43,258 bases of DNA from a bacterium CG_4_9_14_3_um_filter_65_15 (GTDB lineage: Bacteria; Krumholzibacteriota; Krumholzibacteriia; LZORAL124-64-63), in contig PFVX01000088.1 in assembly GCA_002790835.1 (NCBI GenBank), forward strand, positions 1 through 43,258, read 5' to 3'. This document shows, piece by piece, positions 1 through 7,905 of this stretch. How positions within the stretch are numbered: position 1 is the first letter of the stretch; each line of letters opens with the position of its first letter. The notes below the pieces were generated by a model. The model searched no databases. It had not been told where the DNA came from and saw only the letters and a list, made by a program, of their open reading frames with translations. The position numbers and the translations under genes were made by a program.

Positions 1-191
1 CAACTCCTTTCATGCCAGGCTTTTCGGGTTTTTTCAACTACAAAAATGGTGTTCCTTTCGCTTGATTTGGGCCTAGATCGGGTTTTCCTGGGCCCAGCGG
101 ACGAAAATTGTCCTTGCCACGGGCCGGATCGCTTATTTCCTTTTGTCCTCGACCCGGACAACTGGAGTTCACGCGAAAAGGCGCTGAAAAG

Positions 192-407
192 ATGAAAAGC
201 AACATCCATCCCGAGTACGTCGACTGCCAGATCACCTGCCTGTGCGGCAATGTGATCAAAACGCGCTCGACCAAGGCCAAGTTGAACGTCGAGATCTGCT
301 CGAATTGCCACCCGTTCTTCACGGGCCAACAGAAGATCATCGACACCGCCGGCCGCGTGGAGCGGTTCCGCAAGCGGTACGAGAAGGTCAACTACGGCAA
401 GAAGTGA
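192..407 (+). CDS. rpmE: 50S ribosomal protein L31 (zinc-binding type)
   Basis: This 71-residue protein is a structural component of the large ribosomal subunit. It begins MKSNIHPEY and carries the L31 signature, with four cysteines (C16, C18, C36, C39) placed as in the zinc-binding C+ paralogue, followed by HPFFTGQQK. The ATG at 192 was chosen over an in-frame ATG at 108 because the protein then has the normal family length and starts on the conserved N-terminus. GAAAAG just upstream is a weak ribosome binding site. A hairpin at 458-488 closes the transcript. The order rpmE, DUF1385 gene, prfA, prmC, murA is a recurrent bacterial arrangement, which supports all five calls. The C+ form suggests that no zinc-starvation paralogue is needed here, but that is an inference. 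Confidence 0.96.
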   Translation: MKSNIHPEYVDCQITCLCGNVIKTRSTKAKLNVEICSNCHPFFTGQQKIIDTAGRVERFRKRYEKVNYGKK

Positions 408-457
408 TGCTCGCCGCGGGCACGCTGCCCGTAGGTGGATGCAGGTATAGCGCAAGA

Positions 458-488
458 GGGTGCAGGGTCGATTTCCCCGCACCCTTTT
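458..488 (+). terminator. Rho-independent terminator after rpmE
   Basis: GGGTGC (458-463) pairs with GCACCC (479-484). An inner GGG/CCC stem extends the hairpin across one mismatch, and TTTT follows at 485-488. It sits 50 bases after the L31 stop. It also argues against starting the next gene at the ATG at 460, which would lie inside the hairpin. Confidence 0.7.
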
Positions 489-528
489 CGTATTCACAGG
501 ACCGGCCGCGACGGTCCCGGAGAGGTCC

Positions 529-1575
529 ATGAACGACACCGATACCCAGACAGACAGGACGCCGGAAATCCGGCAGACGGCCGACCCCCAGGTGGCCATC
601 GACCAAGCCCGGGAACTGGACCTGGCGGTCGGCGGGCAGGCGCTGATCGAGGGCGTGATGATGCGCAGCCCCCAATACCTGGCCATGGCGGTCAGGACGC
701 CCGAGGGGCGGATCGTGGTGCGGAAGAAGATCTTCAAGAGCATCGTGCGCCGGTTGCCCTTCCTGAACATCCCGGTGTTGCGGGGAGGAGTGTTCCTCAT
801 CGAGACCATGGGGGTGGGCATCGACGCCTTGATGTTCTCGGCCGACCAGGCCATGAGCGACGATCGCGTGGAACAAAAGGAGGGCTCGTCCTGGAAGGAC
901 AAGCTCATGATGTGGGGAACCATCGCCTTCTCCTTCGTCCTGAGCATGGGGATCTTCTTCTACGTGCCCATCCTCCTGACCGACCTGATCGTGCCCGCGA
1001 CCGCCGGGAGCATGTCCTGGAACCTGGTGGACGGCGTGATCCGGGTGCTCTTCTTCGTGCTGTACCTGTGGGGGATCAGCCTGATGCCCGACATGCGGCG
1101 GGTGTTCCAGTACCATGGTTCCGAACACCTGGGGATCCACGCCTTCGAGAACGGCCGGCCGCTGACGCCGGAGGGTACGCGTGGCTTCACCACCCTGCAC
1201 CCGCGCTGCGGAACCAGCTTCCTGTTCTTCGTGATGTTGATCTCGATCTTCGTGTTCACCCTGCTGGGGAGGCCCGAGAATATCGGCGACCGCCTGCAAC
1301 GGCTGGCTTTCGTGCCGGTGATCGGCGGGCTGGCCTACGAGGCCATCAAGCTCTCCGGCAAGTACGGCAAGGCCTGGTTCCTGCAGCCGGTGATCTTCCC
1401 GGGGTTGATGCTGCAGAAGATCACCACCAAGCGGCCCGACGACAGCCAGCTGGAAGTCTCGATGGCCTCGCTGAAAGCGGTGCTCACCCCCGAGGCTGAC
1501 GATTTCAAGGAGAAGATCTACTACGAGATGTCCGATGCGCCGGTCGCTGCGGAACCCGCAGGAGACCCGGCATGA
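529..1575 (+). CDS. DUF1385 (YqhQ-like) membrane protein
   Basis: This 348-residue protein belongs to the DUF1385/YqhQ family, described in Firmicutes as a putative metal-dependent membrane enzyme. Its biochemical role is not settled. Family hallmarks are visible: [12 protein letters not shown] at about residues 35-46, HGSEH at 196-200 (usually HGAEH) and HPRCGT from 224. Hydrophobic segments lie near 132-155, 170-187 and 230-246, so it should be an inner-membrane protein with the His/Cys motifs close to the membrane face. The ATG at 529 is preferred over 460 because GGAGAGG precedes it with good spacing and the upstream start falls in a terminator. Its stop overlaps the prfA start as ATGA (1572-1575), which implies translational coupling. 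Confidence 0.9.
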   Translation: MNDTDTQTDRTPEIRQTADPQVAIDQARELDLAVGGQALIEGVMMRSPQYLAMAVRTPEGRIVVRKKIFKSIVRRLPFLNIPVLRGGVFLIETMGVGIDALMFSADQAMSDDRVEQKEGSSWKDKLMMWGTIAFSFVLSMGIFFYVPILLTDLIVPATAGSMSWNLVDGVIRVLFFVLYLWGISLMPDMRRVFQYHGSEHLGIHAFENGRPLTPEGTRGFTTLHPRCGTSFLFFVMLISIFVFTLLGRPENIGDRLQRLAFVPVIGGLAYEAIKLSGKYGKAWFLQPVIFPGLMLQKITTKRPDDSQLEVSMASLKAVLTPEADDFKEKIYYEMSDAPVAAEPAGDPA

Positions 1576-2651
1576 AAGCGAACGTGGAAGCCCTCCGTGA
1601 ACGCTACCGGGAGCTGGGCGAACAGCTTTCGGACCCCGAATCCCTAAAGGACCAGGGCCTGTATCGTCGGCTCGCCACCGCCCACAAGCGGGTGGGGCGA
1701 CAGCTGAAGGTGGGCGAGCGCTGGCTGTCGGTCGTCACGCAAATCGAAGAGAACAGGGCCCTGCTCAAGGGCGAGAGGGATCCCGACATGCAGGCCATGA
1801 TCAGGGAGGACCTGGAGGCCCTGGAGGTCGAGCTGGAACCGGCCACGGCGGCGCTCGAGGAGGCCCTGCTGCCCCACGACCCCAACGACGACCGCGACGC
1901 CATCCTGGAAATCCGAGCGGGCACCGGCGGCGACGAGGCGGCCCTTTTCGCCGATGACATCGCCCGCATGTACATGCGGTACGCCGAGCGCCAGGGCTGG
2001 AAAACCGAGATGATCGACGCCACCGAGGGCACGGCCGGGGGCTTCAAGGAAGTCATCTACGCGGTGCGCGGCGACGGCGCGTTCGGGATCCTGCGCTGGG
2101 AAAGCGGCGTGCACCGGGTCCAGCGGGTGCCGGCGACCGAAAGCCAGGGGCGCATCCACACTTCGGCGGTGACGGTGGCGGTGCTCCCGGAGGCCGAGGA
2201 AGTGGACGTGGAGATCAAGGACGCGGACCTGAAGATCGACGTCTATCGCGCCCAGGGGCCCGGCGGCCAGTCGGTGAACACCACCGACAGCGCCGTGCGC
2301 ATCACCCACCTGCCCACGGGCATCGTGGCGCAGTGCCAGGACGAGAAGTCCCAGCACAAGAACAAGGCCAAGGCCCTGGGTGTGCTGCGTTCGAGGATCC
2401 TGGAGGCGGCCATCGCCGAACAGGAGGCCAAGATCGCCGCCGAGCGCAAGAGCCAGGTCGGCACCGGCGACCGCAGCGCCAAGATCCGCACCTACAACTA
2501 CCCCCAGAGCCGGGTGACGGATCACCGCATCGGGTTGACCGTCCACAACCTGGATGCCATCATGGCCGGTGACCTGGACGCGGTGGTGGAAGCCATTCTG
2601 GCCTACCGCCGCGAGGAAGCCCTGGCAGTGACGCGCAAGGCGGACGGGTGA
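1572..2651 (+). CDS. prfA: Peptide chain release factor 1
   Basis: This 359-residue class I release factor recognises UAA and UAG stop codons and triggers peptidyl-tRNA hydrolysis. The stop-codon tripeptide is PAT (187-189, inside [11 protein letters not shown]), which identifies RF1 rather than RF2. The catalytic GGQ is at 231-233, followed by the family-typical [13 protein letters not shown]. The length matches the family. Translation is probably coupled to the DUF1385 gene through the ATGA overlap. prmC, whose product methylates the GGQ glutamine, follows 46 bases downstream. Because RF1 reads UAG, its presence agrees with UAG being a working stop in this genome, which bears on the amber codon at 23492. 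Confidence 0.98.
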   Translation: MKANVEALRERYRELGEQLSDPESLKDQGLYRRLATAHKRVGRQLKVGERWLSVVTQIEENRALLKGERDPDMQAMIREDLEALEVELEPATAALEEALLPHDPNDDRDAILEIRAGTGGDEAALFADDIARMYMRYAERQGWKTEMIDATEGTAGGFKEVIYAVRGDGAFGILRWESGVHRVQRVPATESQGRIHTSAVTVAVLPEAEEVDVEIKDADLKIDVYRAQGPGGQSVNTTDSAVRITHLPTGIVAQCQDEKSQHKNKAKALGVLRSRILEAAIAEQEAKIAAERKSQVGTGDRSAKIRTYNYPQSRVTDHRIGLTVHNLDAIMAGDLDAVVEAILAYRREEALAVTRKADG

Positions 2652-2697
2652 CGGGCCGGCCGACGGTTCCGTTGCGCGGACGTTCCCGGATTTCGGC

Positions 2698-3606
2698 ATG
2701 ACCAGCGCCAAACCCCAGCAGACCGTACGCGACCTCATCCTGGCCACCTCCGGGTACCTGGAGGACAAGGGTGTGGAATCCGCGCGCATGGAGGCCGAGC
2801 GCCTGCTGGCCGACGTGCTGGGGCTGGCCCGCATCGAGCTGTACTTCCAGTTCGACCGCCCGGTCCTGGGCCCCGAGCTCGACCGTTACCGCGACTTCGT
2901 GCGGCGCCGCGGCTCCGGCGAGCCTATGCAGACCATTCTGGGCGAGACCGAATTCTACTCCCATGTCTTCAAGGTGCGGCCCGGGGTGTTCATCCCCCGC
3001 CCGGAGACCGAACGGTTGGTGGAGCTCGCCGTGGGGCTGATCTCCCCGCCGGATCATCGCCTGCTCGCTCCCGTGGCCGTGGAGATCGGGTGCGGAACGG
3101 GAGTGATCGGGGTGTGCCTGGCCCTCGATGTGCCCCGGCTCGTGGTCGAAGCGGTGGACGTCAACCCCGCCGCGGTGGAATTGACGCAGGACAACGCCCA
3201 CGCCGCGGGGGTGGGCGCGCGGGTTCACGTGCACCAGGGCAGCCGGTTCGATCCCCTGCCGGAGCACCTGCGGGGCACGGTGGATCTGCTGGTCAGCAAC
3301 CCGCCTTACATCCGCACCGCGGAGATTGCGGGCCTGCAGACCGAGGTGCGGGACCATGATCCCCACACCGCCCTGGACGGCGGCGCCGACGGTCTGGATT
3401 TCTATCGCGCCCTGGCCCACGGAATGGGACCCTGGCTGCGGCCGGGCGGCGCCATCGCCCTGGAGATCGGGGCGGACCAGGGGCAGGCGGTTGCCGAGAT
3501 CCTGGGCGTTTCCGGCGCCAGGGACGTGGAAGTTCACCAGGATTATGCGGGGCGGGACCGGGTGGTCATCGCCCGGATGCCCGACACGGAGGACGACAAT
3601 GGATAA
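2698..3606 (+). CDS. prmC: Release factor glutamine methyltransferase
   Basis: This 302-residue protein is the PrmC/HemK methyltransferase that modifies the glutamine of the release-factor GGQ motif using S-adenosylmethionine. The N-terminal helical domain ends in FIPRPETERLVE, which is diagnostic for PrmC. The SAM loop is EIGCGTG at 129-135, and the substrate-binding NPPY is at 201-204. The gene follows prfA in the classical pairing. Its last codons overlap murA by eight bases, so the two genes probably share a transcript. Nothing appears missing or degenerate. Confidence 0.96.
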   Translation: MTSAKPQQTVRDLILATSGYLEDKGVESARMEAERLLADVLGLARIELYFQFDRPVLGPELDRYRDFVRRRGSGEPMQTILGETEFYSHVFKVRPGVFIPRPETERLVELAVGLISPPDHRLLAPVAVEIGCGTGVIGVCLALDVPRLVVEAVDVNPAAVELTQDNAHAAGVGARVHVHQGSRFDPLPEHLRGTVDLLVSNPPYIRTAEIAGLQTEVRDHDPHTALDGGADGLDFYRALAHGMGPWLRPGGAIALEIGADQGQAVAEILGVSGARDVEVHQDYAGRDRVVIARMPDTEDDNG

Positions 3607-4855
3607 GTTCGTGATCCAGGGACCCACGCCGCTGCAGGGCGACCTGCGGGTCAGCGGAGCCAAGAACGCCGTGCTGCCCCTGATGGCGGCCTCGCTGCTG
3701 GCCCGTGGCGAATCGATCATCGACAACGTGCCCGACCTGCAGGATGTGCGCTTCTTCATGACCCTCCTGGATGGTCTGGGGGCGCGGTGCGTGCTGGACG
3801 GCCACCGCCTGAGCATCGACACCGCCGGGGTGAACAAGTGTTCGGCACCCTACGACCTGGTGCGCAAGATGCGCGCGAGCATCTACGTGCTGGGGCCGTT
3901 GCTGGGCGCGCGCGGCGCGGCGCGGGTCTCCCTGCCGGGCGGCTGCGCCTGGGGACCGCGTCCGGTGAACCTGCACCTGGAGGGCATGACGGCCCTGGGC
4001 GCGGACATCGAGCTGGACGAGGGCTACATCCAGGCCTCGTCCGCGGGGCGCCTGCGGGGCGGGCATTTCCGCTTCGAGCCCTCCTCGGTGGGCGGCACGG
4101 CCAACGTGCTCATGGCGGCGGTCCTGGCCGAGGGCGAGACGGTCCTGGAGAACTGCGCGGTGGAGCCCGAGGTGACGTGCCTGGTCGAGGCCCTGGTGGA
4201 GGCTGGCGCGCGCATCGAGGGGTTGGGCACGACCACCCTGCACATCACCGGGGTGGGTGAGATCGCGCCCCTGCGCCACGCCGTGATCGCCGACCGCATC
4301 GAGGCCGGCACGATCATGGCTGCGGTGGCCATGGCCGGCGGCGCCGTGCGATTGCTGGGCGTCGACTGCGAGCACCTGCACCCGGTGACGGGCGTGCTGC
4401 GGGAGATGGGCTGCGGGATGCGCGAGGGCAGGGGCACCCTGGTCATCGAGTCGGTGGGCCGGCCGCGCGCGGTGGATGTCAGCACCCGGCCCTATCCCGG
4501 ATTTCCCACCGACTTGCAGGCCCAGGTCATGGCGGTGTGCTCGGTGGCCGAGGGCACCAGTTTCATCACCGAGACCATCTACCCCGACCGCTTCACCCAC
4601 GTGCCCGAACTGGTGCGGCTGGGGGCTGATATCCGCGTGGATGGCTCGCGGGCCACGGTCTTCGGCGTGCCCAACCTGACCGGCGCCCCGGTCATGGCCA
4701 CGGATCTGCGCGCCTCGGCGGCCCTGGTGCTGGCGGGCGTGGCCGCCGAGGGCACGACCACGGTCAACCGCGTCTACCACATCGACCGGGGGTACGAACG
4801 CATCGAGGAACGCCTTTGCGCGCTGGGGGCGAAGATCGAGCGGACAAAAGAGTGA
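3599..4855 (+). CDS. murA: UDP-N-acetylglucosamine 1-carboxyvinyltransferase
   Basis: This 418-residue cytoplasmic enzyme transfers enolpyruvate from PEP to UDP-GlcNAc, the first committed step of peptidoglycan synthesis. The start MDKFVIQGPTPLQG at 3599 matches the family N-terminus; the frame stays open further upstream only because it overlaps prmC. Lys22-Asn23 in SGAKNAVLPL and Cys116 in GGCAWGPRPVNLHLEG correspond to the catalytic residues, and Cys at the active loop predicts normal fosfomycin sensitivity at target level. The gene overlaps the prmC stop by eight bases and ends the housekeeping run. It is followed by a promoter region for the kinase gene. Confidence 0.97.
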   Translation: MDKFVIQGPTPLQGDLRVSGAKNAVLPLMAASLLARGESIIDNVPDLQDVRFFMTLLDGLGARCVLDGHRLSIDTAGVNKCSAPYDLVRKMRASIYVLGPLLGARGAARVSLPGGCAWGPRPVNLHLEGMTALGADIELDEGYIQASSAGRLRGGHFRFEPSSVGGTANVLMAAVLAEGETVLENCAVEPEVTCLVEALVEAGARIEGLGTTTLHITGVGEIAPLRHAVIADRIEAGTIMAAVAMAGGAVRLLGVDCEHLHPVTGVLREMGCGMREGRGTLVIESVGRPRAVDVSTRPYPGFPTDLQAQVMAVCSVAEGTSFITETIYPDRFTHVPELVRLGADIRVDGSRATVFGVPNLTGAPVMATDLRASAALVLAGVAAEGTTTVNRVYHIDRGYERIEERLCALGAKIERTKE

Positions 4856-4892
4856 TCACTCCCCTTGGACACGGTCCGAAATCGGGCCAGCG

Positions 4893-4922
4893 TTGACCTC
4901 TATCACGATTTCGTGATATGTT
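4893..4922 (+). promoter_or_regulatory. Promoter for the kinase gene with an 18-bp inverted repeat inside it
   Basis: TTGACC (4893-4898) and TATGTT (4917-4922) are separated by 18 bases and make a sigma-70-like promoter, with transcription expected about 20 bases before the ATG at 4951. The perfect inverted repeat TATCACGATTTCGTGATA (4901-4918, 8-bp arms, 2-bp centre) fills the spacer and touches the -10 element. A protein bound there would block RNA polymerase, so this reads as an operator. I cannot name the regulator. Confidence 0.6.
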
Positions 4923-4950
4923 CCCCCCATCGCCAGGGGACGGGGGGCCC

Positions 4951-7506
4951 ATGATTGGCAGGCAGGTATCCCACTATCGCATCGTGTCGTACCTGGGTGG
5001 CGGTGCGATGGGAAAGGTCTACAAGGCCGAGGACACCCTGCTGAAACGGGCGGTCGCCCTCAAGTTCCTGATCCCCGGACTCACCGATGACGCCGATGCC
5101 CGCACCCGCTTCATGCAGGAAGCCCAGGCTGCGTCCTCCCTCGATCACCCTCATATCGGCACCGTCCACGAGATCGCCGTCACCGATGATGGGACGTGGT
5201 TCATCGCCATGGCCTGGTACGACGGCGGTACCCTCAAACAAAAACTGGAATCCGGTCCCTTGGAGACCCACCGGGCCGAGTCGATCGCTCTCCAGGTGGC
5301 CCAGGGCCTTTCCCACGCCCACCGGCGGGGGGTCATCCACCGGGATATCAAGCCGGCCAACCTCCTTTTCACCAACCGAGGGGAAGTGAAGCTTGTCGAT
5401 TTCGGGCTGGCACGCCTGGCCAACAAAGCCCACCTGACCAAGGCGGGGACCGTGATGGGCACCGCGGGATACATGGCCCCGGAGCAGGCCCGGGGCGAGG
5501 AGGTCGGGCCCGAGGCGGATGTCTGGTCCACGGGCGTGATCCTGTTTGAGATGCTTACGGGGAGACTACCATTCCGCGCCGGAAGCAACCTGGAGCTGTT
5601 GCACGAGGTTTTGCAGGGACGCAGCGAACCCCTGCCTGAACAGGCGGGGGCCGAGCACTTGCGGTCGGTCATCGCACGCTGCCTGGACCGTCGACCGGAG
5701 CAGCGGTTCCCCAATGGCGAGGAGCTCGCCCGGAGCCTGGGCGGCAGCGGACCGATCTCCCGGGATTCCGGTCTCACCCAGACCCTGCGCCGGATGTCTG
5801 TGCGGCGCTGGGCCCACCGCCGTTTTCCCTTTGCCGGTCTGTTGGTGTTGTCCCTCGTCCTCGCCGCAGCCTGGGGCGGCTTCCTGAAGCTGCCCGGCTT
5901 CGGAGGTGGCCTGGGCAAACGGGGCGTGGCCGTGCTGCCCTTCAAGCTCATGGGGCAGGATGAGGCGGCCTTCGAATTCGGCCAAGGCCTGAGCTGGACC
6001 CTGGCCGACCGCCTCAGCCGTCTGGAGAAATCCGATCCCGACTTTTGGGTCGTGGAACCCGGTCTGGTCCAGAATGCCGAGCTGAAGGATCGCCAAAACG
6101 TCCAGAGTTCGTTCGGGGTCACCAGGACCATCGACGCCGCGGGACACCTGGAGGGGCGAAGGGTGACGATGCTGGTCACCTATTTCGACAGCCGTCATGA
6201 CCGACAGGCCACCCGGGAATTCCGGGATGATCTTGCCAATCTCAGCACCTGGCAGAAGGACCTGGCGACCTGGCTGGCGGGAATCCTGGGTCTGGACCGG
6301 AAACAGGAGGGTTCCTGGGATCTGTTTTCCGGGTGCACCACGGTTCCGGAGGCCTTCGTGTCTTGCCAGCGGGGAATCGGGCGAATGCTTGTTTCGAAGG
6401 AAAAGGAGGACCAACAGGCTGCCTTTGCCTTCTTCGCCCACGCGGTCGAGCTGGATTCATCCTACGCCATGGCCTGGGTCGGTCTGGGACGAACCCTCTG
6501 GCGCCTGGAGAAGGATCGGGGGGAAGATAGCCTGGCCAGGGTCCGCGAATTCCTGGAGAAAGGAGCCGACCTGGACAGGCAATCCGCCTGGCCCTTGGTC
6601 TATCTCGGCCAGATGGAGGAGGGAAGGGGAGACGATGCTGCGGCCCTGGATGCCTACCGCCGGGCCCTGTCCCGCGATCCGGTCCACCCCTACACCCTGA
6701 AGACCATGAGCAACCTGCAGCAACGGCTGGGACATGGAGGCGAAGCCGAGGCGACCCTGCAGAGAATGGTCGCCGCCAGGCCGGGGGACATCAGGGCCCT
6801 GGCCAGGTTGGGCATCTTCTCCTATGGGGAATCGCGTTTCCGGGAGGCGGAGGACTTGTTCCGCTCCCTGATCGACATTGCCCCGGGCAGCGCCCCCGGC
6901 CTGTCGCTGCTCGGAGCGGTGCTGTTTGAGACGGGCAAATTCGATGAAGCCGAGACCATGTTCCGCAGGTCGCTGGCCATCAAACCGTCCTTCGCCGGTT
7001 ACTCCAACCTGGGCACCCTTTGCTACTACAACAGCAGCTTCCAGGACGCCGTCGAGATGTTCCGCAAGGCCCTGGACCTCAAGGACAGCGACTACCGGAT
7101 CTGGATGAACCTGGCCGAAGCCTACATCTGGACCCCGGGGAGCGAGGATTCGACCCGGACCGCCCTGCAGCGGGCCCTCGAGCTGGCCGAAGCCGAATTG
7201 ACCGGGTCAGGTGGACAGGACATGCTGGTTTCGGACATCGCATCCATCCGGGCCAATCTTGGCCAGCGGGACCGGGCCGCGAAGATGCTGGAGGATCTGG
7301 CCACCCGGACCCACCTGCCGGCCGAGGTCATGTTCGGCATGGCCGACACCTACGAGAAAATCGGCGACCGGGAGTCGGCGCTGACCTGGCTCGAGCGGGC
7401 CGTGTCCCGGGACCTCTCCCTGAAAAAGGTGAAATTCTATCCCGGCCTGAGAAACCTGCGTTCCACCGAACGGTTCAGGAAACTCCAGGCCACTTACACA
7501 GAGTAG
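4951..7506 (+). CDS. Membrane Ser/Thr protein kinase with TolB-like and TPR regions
   Basis: This 851-residue Hanks-type kinase is anchored in the inner membrane. The kinase domain (about 9-270) has GGGAMGKV in the glycine loop, Lys38 in VALKFL, HRDIKPAN with Asp132 and Asn137, DFG at 150-152 and an APE within GTAGYMAPEQ, so it should be active. One transmembrane segment lies near 292-311. The extracytoplasmic part starts with GVAVLPFKLM (about 325), a module seen beside TPRs in bacterial kinases and adenylate cyclases. Several TPR-like repeats follow from about 480 to 830. The ATG at 4951 was chosen because the earlier in-frame start overlaps the promoter. A small unknown gene follows 27 bases downstream, and an FHA-phosphatase gene converges on the pair, suggesting a kinase/phosphatase circuit. 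The signal sensed is unknown. Confidence 0.93.
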   Translation: MIGRQVSHYRIVSYLGGGAMGKVYKAEDTLLKRAVALKFLIPGLTDDADARTRFMQEAQAASSLDHPHIGTVHEIAVTDDGTWFIAMAWYDGGTLKQKLESGPLETHRAESIALQVAQGLSHAHRRGVIHRDIKPANLLFTNRGEVKLVDFGLARLANKAHLTKAGTVMGTAGYMAPEQARGEEVGPEADVWSTGVILFEMLTGRLPFRAGSNLELLHEVLQGRSEPLPEQAGAEHLRSVIARCLDRRPEQRFPNGEELARSLGGSGPISRDSGLTQTLRRMSVRRWAHRRFPFAGLLVLSLVLAAAWGGFLKLPGFGGGLGKRGVAVLPFKLMGQDEAAFEFGQGLSWTLADRLSRLEKSDPDFWVVEPGLVQNAELKDRQNVQSSFGVTRTIDAAGHLEGRRVTMLVTYFDSRHDRQATREFRDDLANLSTWQKDLATWLAGILGLDRKQEGSWDLFSGCTTVPEAFVSCQRGIGRMLVSKEKEDQQAAFAFFAHAVELDSSYAMAWVGLGRTLWRLEKDRGEDSLARVREFLEKGADLDRQSAWPLVYLGQMEEGRGDDAAALDAYRRALSRDPVHPYTLKTMSNLQQRLGHGGEAEATLQRMVAARPGDIRALARLGIFSYGESRFREAEDLFRSLIDIAPGSAPGLSLLGAVLFETGKFDEAETMFRRSLAIKPSFAGYSNLGTLCYYNSSFQDAVEMFRKALDLKDSDYRIWMNLAEAYIWTPGSEDSTRTALQRALELAEAELTGSGGQDMLVSDIASIRANLGQRDRAAKMLEDLATRTHLPAEVMFGMADTYEKIGDRESALTWLERAVSRDLSLKKVKFYPGLRNLRSTERFRKLQATYTE

Positions 7507-7533
7507 ACCTCAACCCTTGGCAGGAGGTATCCC

Positions 7534-7887
7534 ATGATCGGCAATCCCTACCCGGAACCGGTGGTGTTCAGGCATGACAGAAACGAATCCCAGGGGGAGA
7601 TCTTCCGCGCCGAGCCCGGCGTCCTGGCGTTGAATCGGGGCCAGGCGGTCACCCTTCACCATGAGGGCGAACAGGGGGGCGTGGTGTTCATTCCCTACCC
7701 CGATATCTTCGAGGAGAAGGGGTACGTTCACCCCCTGGTGAAGACCCCGGAGGGATTCCGGCTGGTGCTGCACGTCCGCGAGGACGCGCCCCGCGGCAAG
7801 GGGGAATTCGACTACGCGGTATTCAGCCACGATCTGAAGAGGTTCGCTGTGGGGAATTCCCCGCCGCGGATGATCCTGGAGCCCTGA
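7534..7887 (+). CDS. Small protein of unknown function, co-transcribed with the kinase
   Basis: This 117-residue protein was not recognised. It has a strong ribosome binding site (GGCAGGAGG ahead of the ATG) and begins 27 bases after the kinase stop, so it is very probably in the same operon. It has no signal peptide and no membrane segment. The sequence is mostly predicted beta strand, with a conserved-looking C-terminal half that includes FDYAVFSHD and a terminal NSPPRMILEP. This outline resembles small all-beta sandwich or cupin-like proteins, but no motif confirms that. A role as substrate or partner of the kinase is plausible from position alone. Confidence 0.75.
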   Translation: MIGNPYPEPVVFRHDRNESQGEIFRAEPGVLALNRGQAVTLHHEGEQGGVVFIPYPDIFEEKGYVHPLVKTPEGFRLVLHVREDAPRGKGEFDYAVFSHDLKRFAVGNSPPRMILEP

Positions 7888-7905
7888 GTCCCTCGGCCGG
7901 CCCGG

